Assembly (NCBI GenBank): GCA_002104905.1
Contig: MCFE01000252.1
Location: 1-64,000 of the forward strand
From: Basidiobolus meristosporus CBS 931.73
Taxonomy: Eukaryota; Basidiobolomycota; Basidiobolomycetes; Basidiobolales; Basidiobolaceae
Reading direction: 5' to 3'
Length of the DNA: 64,000 nt
Part shown: in pieces, positions 32,162 to 43,480 of the stretch
Layout of the letters: the number at the start of each line of letters is the position of its first letter
How positions within the stretch are numbered: the stretch's first letter is position 1
Made by a program: the position numbers and the translations under genes
The notes under the pieces: model-generated
Told to the model about the DNA's origin: nothing
The model's database searches: none
The model's input: the letters and a program-made list of their open reading frames with translations, nothing else

Positions 32162-32566
32162 CACACAACAGCAATTCTGTCTATTGTGTTCAGAAGAGCT
32201 TACTATCCTGCTGATGGCAGCAGTATCCCCAACTCAGGCAATAACATGTGCTTTGACATGATGGCCATTTACTAATACACTACTGGAAAGTATATAGATA
32301 TAATCTGATAATAGATACAGGTAAGTATCCATGCAAGAGGGTGATCTCTGCTAACATTCCAGTGAGACTAAATTTGGATCTCTGCTCTGATACTGTAGAT
32401 ATGCAGCAGATTAAGCTAAAGAAGTAACTCAAGAATAACAGAAGCTATTTAAGGCAGGAATACAACCCTATGACAAATTACTTTGACGATTCATGTCAAA
32501 AGGCTGTCACAGATTTAAAATCCAGTGACTAAGGGCTATTGATCCCACCCTAGGTTTCACTAGATG
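32162..32566 (-). mobile_element. Tnp2 copy D, second segment
   Basis: It continues the copy interrupted at 25,834: GCTGATGGCAGCAGTATCCC at 32,211 parallels 5,099 and 42,040. At about 32,406 the transposase-type sequence is joined to accessory-gene-type sequence (AGAAGCTATTTAAGGCAGGA, compare 7,460), which implies an internal deletion. Confidence 0.65.
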
Positions 32567-32569
32567 TTA

Positions 32570-33303
32570 TACTTGTTCTGTTGGATAGTGCCACATTGAG
32601 CCATGAGTGCCAAATGATGCCATAGTATGCCAGAGAGGTCAAGTGAGCCTATACTTGGCCGCAGAGTGTGAAACATAGCTCTGCATCTTCATATAAAGCA
32701 GCCCCTGTGTTTCACCCATTGTGTAGGAGAAGATCCATTTTTTGACCTTTTTTTGTGGATCAATGTAGCTCAGGATGTGTAAGAGCACAGGACAACTGAA
32801 GATATCCATCTGGTACTCAATACCCATGGCACTCTGAATCTAGCTCCTGTAGCTTGTATCATGTCACAAAAATGAATGGCACTATCTTGGTCCACTGGTA
32901 CTATCTGGCACTATAAGCGCTTTGTATAGATCTTACTTTAGGGCTAATACTTAAATATAGTGCCAGATAGTACCAGTGGACCAAGATAGTGCCATTCATT
33001 TTTGTGACATGATACAAGCTACAGGAGCTAGATTCAGAGTGCCATGGGTATTGAGTACCAGATGCATATCTTCAATCTGCTTGTGCTCTAACACATCCTG
33101 CATAACATTGATCCAAAAAAAAAGGTCAAAAAATGGATTTTCTCCAACACAATTGGTGAAACACAGGGGCTGCTTTGCATGAAGATGTGGAGCTATGTTT
33201 CACTCTCTGTGGCCAGGTAGAGGCTCACTTGGCCTCTCTGGCACACTATGGCATCATTTGGCACTCATGGCTCAATGTGGCACTATCCAATGGAACAAGT
33301 CTA
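32570..33303. repeat. 734-bp near-perfect palindrome, MITE-like foldback element
   Basis: The left arm (TACTTGTTCTGTTGGATAGT...) is repeated in reverse complement by the right arm (...ACTATCCAATGGAACAAGTCTA), with arms of about 340 bp and a short centre near 32,930. TTA stands immediately outside both ends (32,567-32,569 and 33,304-33,306), the target duplication typical of PIF/Harbinger elements. It contains no gene. The element abuts, or is inserted a few bases into, the type b LTR at 33,305. Confidence 0.85.
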
Positions 33304-33304
33304 T

Positions 33305-33673
33305 TATTGCAAATCAAGAAGTGATTTGGATGTAAGAGACTTATCAATAAATAGTGATAACAGTTGAACTGTTTTTATTTATAAGGAGGATCAGTGTTTA
33401 TACCTTTGTAGAAGTAATATGGTTGTAACACTAAGTAAGCAGGGTTTCCTCACATTCTGGAGCATTCTGTAATAGTTTTCAGGTTTGTACATAATGTTTG
33501 GTAAAAAGTGTCAATTTGAACTTGACTACAGGGGAATAATCATAGGAGCATAGATTAAAAGAAACTGGCAGAGTTGGGACTGCAAAATAGTCCTACAGTG
33601 ACCAACACTAGTCTAAAGCTGATTGGTGATTTTTTAGCTGCTGAATGATACCAAATTGTCCAATATTTTGACA
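33305..33673. repeat. Copia LTR, type b
   Basis: It aligns over its length with 22,629-22,996 and 36,580-36,947 (GATACCAAATTGTCCAATAT near its end). The 5' end is altered to TATTGC, probably by the adjacent MITE. No target duplication was found. Confidence 0.8.
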
Positions 33674-34030
33674 AATACTTGGTCCAAATTTTATTACAAC
33701 ATTACAAAAGTGGTTTGATTAGCTCTCTGCCAATTTTCTCACTTTCTGGCCCCTGACACTCTATCACCCCCTACATTTGTGTTTGTTAATTTGCTGTTGC
33801 CTCTATTTCACACTCCTTACCTTCTGACTCATCCATTTCTCTTATTGCTCATGCACACTGATTGATTTATATTTGTTGAAACTTTAGATGTACTTAAATT
33901 GCCAATTGTATTGACCTGTTCAAGTCCCTATAGCTTACACTGGCATTGAACTCAACCCCAAGCCCAACAAGTAACTCCATTTAAACTCACCATTCAGTAG
34001 GTATTTCTGCTGCAATGTTCCATTTCCATG
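33674..34030 (-). repeat. Unclassified dispersed repeat, inverted partner of 8,440-8,779
   Basis: Read on the minus strand it follows 8,440-8,760 (AATGGAGTTACTTGTTG, AAATGGATGAGTCAGAAGG, GGGGTGATAGAGTGTC). No protein family recognised. Confidence 0.5.
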
Positions 34031-34542
34031 ACTTGTCATGATCACATGACATCCTTGGTCTCTGATTATTTACCCAAATCAAGTCATTGAAGATATCCCT
34101 GTGCCTTCTAGAATGTTCTACATTCTTGCAACTTCTTGAAAGCTTCAAGTCAACATTAAACAATTGAACATTCTATGGAAGCTTCCCATTAGAATTTATG
34201 CAGTCCCATACTATATATGATAACTGCATGTCACATGACCTAGTCACATGATCAGCTAGCCCCTGACATATCTCCATGTCAAATTACAATCTGTTTTTTA
34301 GTAAATTCTATCATGGCACACTTACTGTGCCTCACCCCCAAACCCCATCAGTATTAGCCAATATCTCTTGGCATCCATAATAGCAAAAAGTATATATAGT
34401 CCTATCCCCCCTCATGTATTATGCAGTTTAATAAACACAGGTTTAGAATAAACAGCCTTGCCTTAGAAACATGTCTAGCCTTGTTGATCCACACCTAAGT
34501 CCTTTCCTGGTCCTGCCTTGCCTAGCTCTACTCTCCTGCCAT
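34031..34542 (+). repeat. LTR-like segment, family not determined
   Basis: It has the composition of an LTR: TGTCATGATCACATGACATC near the start, a TATA-like AAGTATATATAGTCC at about 34,389, AATAAACACAGG at about 34,431 and a C/T-rich end in CTGCCA. No second copy or duplication was found. Confidence 0.35.
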
Positions 34543-35614
34543 TGTAATGGGGTGACAGTGACACCCACTGACAGATGTGCTCATTCCCATAATTTCTACT
34601 TCCCTATATCTCTACTACACTTATTTTAGTTTTATCACATTTGTCTTACCTGATCAGTACTATCCCATAAGCCGGTTGACTATCACACCTGCTTACCTTA
34701 TAGCATAAGTTATCCCTCACTTTATGTAATATTACTAGATGTAAGTGCTTCTATATTAGGCAAGTACCCGTGCCAGTACCCAAGACACATGGTCAATCCA
34801 TGTCACCATCCCTGCCATTTTCATACCACATGTGGTATCCCTATGTTACACAGGTTTCAGAGTACTAATTCCTGATTGGTTGGATGTGCTGTACCTCTTA
34901 GAAACTTCCAGCACCTACTTAAAACATTCTTAGGTCATTCTAAAGTCATTAAGACTTCTATTGACATCTGGAACCTTCTGGAACACCCTGATTAGTAATC
35001 ACTGAGCCAGTAAGAAAAGTATATAAGTGAGGCTATCCCTCAACAATAAATCATCATCCCTTTTATCAATATACCACTTGTTGATTAGTGTGATCACTGC
35101 TGCCTGCTGCTACCTGAACTTCTAACCGCAGACCACAGGACATTCCCAGGAAACCATGCTGGCAGCCAGCTGACCTTGGAGGCACTACTTGTGTGGAATA
35201 CTCAGAGTAGGTATATTTTATTATATTTGATTGGTTTCCAAAGTTTGTTCTTGTACAGGCAAAGATACTTTTCTGTCTTAGTGACTATTGACCACAGCTG
35301 CATTCTTATCAAGTCCCTGCTGGTGGAGTTTACAGTTGTTTTGACTTTGGAAGCTTTTGTACACTCTGATCTCAAAGGACATTGAAGCCAGTAAAAGCTT
35401 TTGTTAAGATGCCAACTAAGTTGGAGATTGCAGCTCAATAGTTTTCCATTGACAAGCTTGAGGCTTTATCCCCCTTCACATTAGATTAGATAAAAGACCC
35501 AGTATTCCTAGCAAGCTTTTGCCAGAGGTTATTGCACCCAGTGAACTCCCCATACACATACACACTTCAGAAGTGTTGGCCGTATTTTGCCCTTGGCACT
35601 TATACACCACTACA
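34543..35614 (+). repeat. Long gypsy family d LTR, old copy
   Basis: It aligns along its length with the 804-bp LTR at 48,049: TGTAATGGGGTGACAG start, GGCAAGTACCCGTGCCAGTA at 34,760, TTGGTTGGATGTGCTGTACC, GAGGTTATTGCACCCA at 35,525, ending CACCACTACA. It is longer because of extra sequence at about 35,160-35,420. Tnp2-derived sequence, not a retroelement interior, follows it. Confidence 0.75.
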
Positions 35615-35779
35615 CTGTATGGCAGCCTACAGCTGATTCTGTATAATGCTACTGTACCTATTCACAAAATGGTATTTCCTTTTTCTACCTCCCCTTGTGC
35701 AATTCATATATTCCACTGTAGAGTCACCATTCAATACTTGGATTACTTGCACTCTCTTGTGCAGTTACAAGTAACTCTT
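35615..35779 (+). repeat. Tnp2 fragment
   Basis: The segment CTGTATGGCAGCCTACAGCT through ACCTCCCCTTGTGCAATTCA matches 40,265-40,390 and 53,690-53,780. It is an isolated piece between a gypsy LTR and a copia gag relic. Confidence 0.6.
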
Positions 35780-36579
35780 CATCAGTATTTATATTATTTG
35801 CCTGCTCTAGTATCTGTTTTTTACCTGCTTGTTTCTCCATACATTCTCTTGCCCAGTGTCCTGATTCTGACAGTAGTTGTAGCAGCCAGGTTGTCCATGG
35901 TTTTGTTGCTTTCCTTTCTTTTCTGTGTGCCTTTCTGAGCCAAATAAAGCATTATCTTCAATTTTCTCTGCTTGCTGATTATATCTGAGATCTTCATGGA
36001 GAAGTCTTCTTTTGACATATTCTAAAGTCAGATTGTCTTCTAGGCTTTCAAATAATAGTATGAGTGGCTCAAAGCAGACAGATTATCTTTTTCTCATCAT
36101 ATACACCAGCATTAATAATGTTAGTTCTTCAGCAAGTGTCTCCATTCCAGCAATAAGTTGTAGCACGTCATCATCTGGCTTCTTTCACATGTTGAGGAAA
36201 TTTTGCTTAAGTAAAGCCTGCTTGATACTGCCTGTACTCTAAAGATCTTGTCTCAGGAATCCTGTGCTGCTTTGGCAGTATTAGAAGCATGAATTTGTTT
36301 GATGGAGGAATCTTGCACACTACCACTTATGGCATTAAAGGCTTTTCTCTCCATCTCTTGAGACTTTTCAACTTCTTCCGCTGCTCCTTTGTGCTCAACC
36401 TCCCTTCCTGTTCCTATATTCTAGAGCATTTTTTCCTCAAGGTGGATCTGCATCTGGATTCTCCAAAGTCTGTAGTTCTTTCAATCAGTCCTCTCCTTTA
36501 CAGGGAAGATGTTTGTATTGATTAGTTTGCTGTAAGATGCTATTCTTTGATTAGATTAAGGCAACTGGGGCTCATTACC
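35780..36579 (-). pseudogene. Copia copy vi gag relic with primer-binding site
   Basis: Minus-strand codons contain PDDDVLQLIAGMETLAEELTL and FESLEDNLTLEYVKRRLLHE, the C-terminal blocks of a UBN2-type Gag, and a knuckle remnant (GCYN) near 35,890. Beside the LTR, 36,567-36,579 reads GGTAATGAGCCCC on the minus strand, one mismatch from the copia primer-binding site at 52,370. Frameshifts break the gene. Confidence 0.7.
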
Positions 36580-36947
36580 TGTTGTAATTTAAGAATTGAT
36601 TTGGATATAAGAAACTTATAAGAAATAGTGATAATACTTGAGCTGTTGTTTATGCAGAAATAAGTACAGTATTAATACCATTGTAGAAGTAATATAACTG
36701 TAACACTAAGTATGGAGGGTTTTTCAACATTCAGGAGCATTCTGTGGCAGTTTCAGGGCCAGTACATAATGCCTGGTAAAAGTGCTATTATGATCTTGAC
36801 TATAAGGGAATAATCATAGGATCATAGATGAGAAGAGAGTGGCAAAGTTAGGGCTGTAATTTAGTCCTACAGTGACCAAGACTAGTCCGGACTTGTTAAG
36901 TAAGCTTTTAGCTGCTGAATGATACCAAATAGTCCAATATTTCAACA
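36580..36947 (-). repeat. Copia LTR, type b (5' LTR of copia copy vi)
   Basis: On the minus strand it runs from TGTTGAAATATTGG to CTTAAATTACAACA and is followed at once by the primer-binding site and gag. This ties the type b LTR to copia elements. No target duplication: on its other side lies the gypsy family d pol relic. Confidence 0.85.
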
Positions 36948-39063
36948 AGCTCTGGGACACTACTGAGGTTAGGCCAGGAGTAAGGAAGTTTGTCAATTAC
37001 TACATCTTGGACAAAGATTCAACACTTATGGTTGCTTGCCTGGAGACTCCAAGACACAAATGATATGCTACTGGCCCACTCCTACAAACCTAACACAATC
37101 CCAGAGCTTTGTAGTAGCTTGTATTATCTCTAGGATCTGGATACCCAAATTTTCCAAAATTGCAGAATCAATTTGCTGACTGCAAAGAAAGAACACCCCA
37201 TTTGACTGGGGAGAGTACAAGAAGATGCAATGCAACCACTAAAAGAGACCCTAGAGGCTGCAGCAGCTCTATGACCCTTTCACTAACAGAACACTGAATG
37301 CCCACCTATATTGATGGCTGATGGAAGCCCCATAAAAGCTGGGGCTCTACTGGGCCACGACAATCAAGATAGCATCTGCTATGCCTGCAGGTATGAGAGT
37401 TACCTATTCTCTCCCAGAGATCAAAGGTACTCTCAGATTTAGAGAGAACTGCTGGGAGTTGTGAAGATGCTGGGGAAACTCAAGTAACAGCTCTACAGGA
37501 AACATGTTATCCTGGAGACAGTAACCCAGTCACTTATATAAGTGATAAATATGCCTAACCTATCTGATGATGCTACTAAGCAATGGATGGCATGGTTGAA
37601 GATGTTTGACTTTGAGATCAGATGTATCCCTGGCAAGAAAAATGTTGTAGCTGATGCACTATACAAAAGTTTTCCACAATTACTTGAGGACTTGGACCCC
37701 CACTTTCACAAGGTGATTGATGCAGAGGTATGACATATTGTCATAAAAGAACAAGAGAGAGCTACCTGGAGGCTGATCATTGAGTATCTAAGGACACTCA
37801 AGAGATATCGATGGATGGAACCTCATGAGCTCAGAAAACTCAGAAAGAAGGCACACTCTACAATCTCAAGGGTGACCTCCTCTACAAGCAAGTGATGCTT
37901 GGACTTACATCAAGAAGAGTTGTCACTACTCCACAAGAGCAGCTGAGCATCATGACAAACATCCCCCAAGGAGAGCCAGGGGGACATAGTGGCTGAGAGG
38001 CTACCTACAATGCCACAGCTCAGAGGTACTAGTGGAATAACATGTACTATGATATTCAACACTTTGTTGAGTCATGTGTAGCCTGCCAGAAGAGATCCTC
38101 CAAGTGTTATGAAGAACCACTGCATCCTACTTACACAATCTGTCAATGGCAAAAGGTTGGCATTGGCCTTATTCACTAGCCAACAGCTGGGTCAAAGATG
38201 TACCTGATTGTTGCTAAGTGTTTAGGAGAGCCACTGCATCCTACTTACACAATCTGCCTATGGCAAAAGGTTGGCATTGGACTTATTCACTTGCCAACAG
38301 CTGGGTCAAAGATGTACCTGATTGTTGCTAGTGGTTACCTTATTGGGTGGGCAAAGGCTTGAGCCTTGCCCAACAGCAAGAGTTATATCATATGGAGATT
38401 TATAATTGAAGATGTTTTCTGTAGATTTGCCTGTATCCAGCATGATCCAAGAGTTGTGCTCAAAGTATAAGACACTCATTGCTGTTACTACAACTTTCCA
38501 CCCTCATGCCAATGGAGTGACAGATAGAGGACATAGGTCACTGGTGAATTTTCTAGCCCAGAGCTGTGAGAATGATACTTTACAATGGCCACAAAAGTTA
38601 CATCTTGCACTTTGCGCATATAGAGTTACTACCAAGAGAACAACTGGACAATGCCATTTACACTACTATAGACACTGTCATGTGGGACTCACTTGAATGG
38701 ACATTCAATATGCAAACTGAAGACCACTTTACAACATGCATAGAGCAACTTGATCACCATGATTTAATTATTAACTAATCTGCTGAACAATTTAAGGAGA
38801 TGTGACCAAGAACAAGGCACCCTTTGACAAGGGGCACTCAACAAGACCCATCCAACTTTCACTAGGAGACCCAATACTCTGCTATGATTCAACTATGAAC
38901 AAACAATGTGATTGGAAATGCAAGCTACTACACACCCAAGCTTAACAACACCCAACTAAGAGCTCAAGTTGCAGGTAACCAACTTATGTTATCAATGCAT
39001 AGGAATTATGAACATCTAGATTAGAGTACTTTGACCCAAGCTCAAAGCTGACAGGGGGGTGGA
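36948..39063 (+). pseudogene. Gypsy family d pol relic: RNase H and integrase
   Basis: Plus-strand codons give the RT/RNase H link (TEVRPGVRKFVNYY), RNase H (MADGSPIKAGALLG, YLFSPRDQRYSQI) and, open at 37,542-37,733, WMAWLKMFDFEIRCIPGKKN with VADAL. Integrase follows: the zinc region (EPGGHSG, then ESCVACQKRS) at 37,975-38,095 and the block HPHANGVTDRGHRSLVNFLA at 38,500-38,560, where the catalytic Glu is replaced by Asp. A 114-bp tandem duplication lies at 38,114-38,341. The gag, protease and most of RT are absent. The end ACAGGGGGGTGGA (39,051-39,063) is its polypurine tract. Confidence 0.82.
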
Positions 39064-39785
39064 TGAAGAGAGGTTACAATGACACCCACTGACAGATGTG
39101 CTCCTTCTCATATTTTCTACTTCCTTACTCCTCTACTACCCAAGTTTTGGATTTATCCCATTTGTCTTATTGAATCAATAATATCCCATAAGCTGGCTAA
39201 CTATAGTACCTGACTACTTATTGTACAGGCTGCACCTCACTATATGTAAGGTTTCTAGATGTAAATGCTTCTTTATCCAGCAAGAACCTGCACCAGTATG
39301 CATGACATATGATCAAGCCATGTAACCATCCCTACATATTCATTCCATTTAGGGTATCCCTATGTTATACTGGTCTCAAAATACTGATCCCTTATTGTTT
39401 AAATCTGCTGTGCCACTTAGAACCTCCCAGTGTCTACTTTGAACATTCTTTGCTCATTCTGATGTTGCTAAGATCTCCATTGATCTCCACAACCTTCTGG
39501 AGCACCATGATCAGTAATCACTTAGCCAGCTAGTACATTGTCATCTCAACAAATGCTGAGCTCAGCACATACTTTTGTTAAGATGCCAACTAAGTTGAGG
39601 ACTGTAGCTCAATAGTATTCACTTGAAAAGCTTGTGGCTATATTCCCTCTCACATCCAAGTAGATACAGGACCCAAGTATTCCCAGCAAGCTTTTGCCAG
39701 AGGTTATTGCCCCCAGTAAGCACCCTACAAACATAACACTCAAGAAGTGCTGGACATATCTCCCTTGAACCTATACACCATCACA
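39064..39785 (+). repeat. Gypsy family d LTR, 3' LTR of the pol relic
   Basis: It starts directly after the polypurine tract and follows the 804-bp LTR with many differences (AATGACACCCACTGACAG at 39,079, GAGGTTATTGCCCCCAG at 39,702, end CACCATCACA). Confidence 0.8.
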
Positions 39786-39919
39786 GCAATGGCACACATC
39801 AATCTAATCAACACCAACATACTTCACAGGAGTGCCATGTGTCAAGTCAACATGCATTGGGGCAATGCCTGTGGTTGAGAGCAAAATACAAAAACCTGAC
39901 AGCCTGTGCAATTGGACCT
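39786..39919. other. Short unassigned spacer
   Basis: Nothing recognised between the family d LTR and the left end of Tnp2 copy C. Confidence 0.4.
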
Positions 39920-42900
39920 CTATGAAAAATAATTTGATCCTGCAGGTGGATCAGATCTGGATAAGCCATCAGGATCCCATTTAGAGACCATCATAACACC
40001 AGCAGCTTGGAATCAGTGATCCTCTTAACAATCTTATGACAGGATTACAATGGTGTTTTGCTAATTTTACTTCCAAATGAAGTTATAAAACTTGACAAGA
40101 CTTGATTGGAGATGTGGCAATAATTGCATGGTATTGTTGTGGTTTTGTTGTGCTCTACAACTATTTTAAATGGATGCAACTAGCCAGGACATCAAGTGGC
40201 CTTATAAGGCAAAATATTTGACAGTATTTCTACAGCCTCACAGCAAGATTCTGATGGCATTATAATGCCAGTATGGTAGCCAACAGCTAGTTCTGTATAA
40301 TGCTACAATACCAATTTACCAAGTAGTATTTCCTTTTTCTACCTACCCTGGAGCAATTCATATAGTGCTCTGTAGAATCACCCCTCTTTATTTGCTTATC
40401 CACTACTACCTGAGGTAATTCTTGTTTGTGTGAATTCTTTATTGAATAGTGTAGAAATTGGCTTGTGACCAAGAGAAGTCAGGCATAACTTGGTAAAGCT
40501 CTCCTAATAAATATTTGTTGCTTGTTGCACTCAACCCAACTTTGCATTACTGGACTGAATATCTATGCATTGGGGCTGCTTAGCTTCCTAATGCCATAGG
40601 CATAGGTGTCTCCATGTGCACATTTGTCCTCAGTATTTTCCAACTCTTCCAGGCTGTCCTCCATATGCCAACTCATCACATCCATGATGGACTTTAGGGA
40701 AAAATTCTTGAAGAGATTGGGATATGGTAGTACCTGCAACTTGACTGATCTTCCTATCTCCCCACACTTCCAATCCATAGGAAACTCCTAGAAGGTGAAG
40801 TAAGGCCCAATATTCTCCACACACTGTACAAGATAGAATAGTGAATAGATACAGTAGTGGCAGAGATTTACATGCTCAGCTTTATGTTTGTAGTATAGCC
40901 ACTCAAATCCCAACACAAACTCCTTGCACAACAGCTGAAGATGTGTTAAGTTGGCATTGGAGATCCACCTCTGGACAAATACTCCTATAATGTCCACATA
41001 TAGCTCCCAATACTTCCAGTGTACTCTTGGTAGGAATGGCTTCAGAAAGCCACTTGAATAAACACACATCCTGCTGATCCAGTCTTTGCAGTTGCATTGC
41101 CACATATGCATATGAATATTGATTGGAGCCCATGAGAAGTACTTAGCAAAGTGGATACTCTACAATATCTTGCCAATTATTTCAAATTTCTCTGGTATCT
41201 CAAAGGGCTCATTTTGCTTCAGATGCTCCATGTACAACTTGGTGATCACTAGAGGGATATTGTTGAAAAGCAAACACATCACTCCCAGTGCAAAGCTCTT
41301 GCTCCAACAGATACCCTCCATCTTAAGTATCTCTGATTTCCAATTTCCTCTATATTCTGGCCAATGGCTTATAGCTTGCCAGCTTTGCTGCAACTGCATG
41401 CTGACTTCTGTACATTCTCTCTGTGTGAAGATGATGTTCTTAGTGTATTGGTGATCCACTTCTGGAAAGTATTCCTTCAATGTCCACATATGACACAAGT
41501 TCTTCCTATGTACTCTTGGTAGAAATGGCTTCAGAAAGCCTCTTGAATAGACACATATCTAGCTAATCCAGTTCTTGTGCTTGTATTGTTAGATATGCAT
41601 ATGAATGTTGATTGGAGCCTATGAGAAATACTTAGGGTAGCAGATACTTTGTATTACCTTGCCAATTCATTCAAATATCTCCAGTATCTCTAAGGGTGCA
41701 TTCAGCTTGGAATGCATGATGTACAACTTGGTCATCAGCATAGGGAAATTGTTGAAGTGGAGATGCATTGTTCCAGTGGAAAGCTTTTGCTCTTACAGAT
41801 ACCCTATTTCTTAAGTATCTCTGGTTTCTGATTCACTCCATAGTCCAGCTAATAGCTTATAGCTTGCCAACTTTTTTGCAATTGCATGCTGACTTTTATG
41901 GTCACTTTGCAGGAAGATGATGCTCTGAGTGTTAGTGTTAGGGTATTGATAATGTGTGTGAGTTATGGAGTAAATCCCCTGGATCTCACACATTCAACAG
42001 CAATACTGTTGATTGTGCCCCAAAAAACCTGCTATCTTGCTGATGGCTGTGATATCTCCAATGTAGATAGTAATATGAGCTTTTACATGTTAGCCATTTA
42101 CTGTAATCCTGCTCAAAAGCATACAAAATTCATCCAGAAATGGATACAGGTGGCTATCCAGGTTAGATGGTGATTTAGGCCCAGAAACCAGTGAGATTAC
42201 TGTCAGATTATTGCTCTGATTCTGTAAGATGGGTGGCACATTCCAATTGATGAGAATCAGTGGCTAGCAGGATTTGCTGGTAGAGTACTTCTTTGATGAG
42301 AATCCATCAAGTGCTAAGGCAAAGGCATGGTCATGCATACCTTCAAAGTTGCCCTTGCTGCTTAGCTGCTTGTACTGTTTGCCATCAAATATATTGAATA
42401 TGTATGTGCTTGATTGATACTGAGTGTGGTACCATATAGCTTTGCAATATTTGTTGGACTGCATTAGCTTCCTCAGACAGGGTATGCTTGGGAATATATC
42501 TGGAGTGTGAATGATGTTTTCCCTCAATGGTGGTGGATTCCTACAATTTAGACATGTTGCAATGGTAGCATTTTTGGATGTGAATGCCATGCGGTTGTTG
42601 ACACATGCTGGAATCAGGACAGTCTCTGAATCTTATGTTGCCTGCTGCATGATAGTCGTTTGCTTGTACCATATACATGGTAAGTTACATCCTGGAATGA
42701 TCTTGGCAAGAAGTAGTAAAAGTCCTTAAAGCCCCCATTACTGATATCAGTGGAAATGCACCACTTCTCTAGCCACATCATTACATCATTCACCAGCAGA
42801 TAGGTTACTGGGCTCACTTGGCTCCACAAAGTATCCTTGGGATTTGTTTCAACAGGTGCTGTCTCATTGCATATTGGGATTTGACTGGGCTTATACATGG

Positions 42901-43480
42901 TACTGCTGATAGGAGAGATAAGCTCACAATCCATTATTAAACCTTCTTTGTTTGTGCTATCACTCTGCATGCCATATTCAGAAGTCTGAGGTGAGCCTAA
43001 AGGTGTCACAAACTTACCTGACTCAGTTTGCATATAGTGGCAAAGATGGCCAGGTGCTGATATAGAAGTATCAACTGGCTTGCAAGATAATATTGGAACA
43101 GTAGTGACTGATATATGGTGAACTATGACTTGTGTGGCAAAACACTGGCCATGATCCTTGTAATACTTCCTATGCTGTCTGCATGCTTCACAACTGAGAG
43201 GCTTGCTACAATAGCCACATGATCTTTTTTCTCTTCTCTTATGGTGTTGAACCAAAGTAGACTTGTTGATGGGGCAAACAGATTGACATTCAACAGTGCA
43301 ATGCTATCATATCACTTTTTAGTCAATACTCATGTGAATTCATGACAGTCTTGTACTTATGATGTTGCACCTACATGAATATACAATTCAATGATGACCT
43401 GCCATAGTAAGCAATAACACAGTTGTGGCACCACATACACACATATGTGTAAACTATTTCCCCTTTGGTTTGACTCACTC
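39920..43480 (-). mobile_element. Tnp2/CACTA-like transposon copy C: the most complete transposase
   Basis: From the common left end (CTATGAAAAATAATTTGATC at 39,920) the minus strand carries a nearly full-length but multiply interrupted Tnp2 transposase. The Cys/His-rich N-terminus (CGYCSKPLSCEACRQHRKYY) and leader lie at 43,255-42,614. The core lies at 42,590-41,990: CLNCRNPPP, FDGKQYKQL, HAFALALDGF, CWPLILINWN, GPKSPSNLDSHLYPFL, then YIGDI and GHNQQYC. The C-terminal domain lies at 41,498-40,563 (CWSKSFALGVMCLLFNNIPL, ICGHYRSIC, SIMDVMSWHMEDSLEEL). Stops and frameshifts at 42,614, about 42,200, 41,810, 41,160, 40,788 and 40,563 make it inactive, though some of these may be intron sites. The block order is the basis for the family call. 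Confidence 0.82.

Noticed and set aside
35519-35938. 139-codon hydrophobic plus-strand open frame
   Set aside because: It runs across an LTR end, a Tnp2 fragment and antisense copia gag, so it is a chance frame over three unrelated elements.
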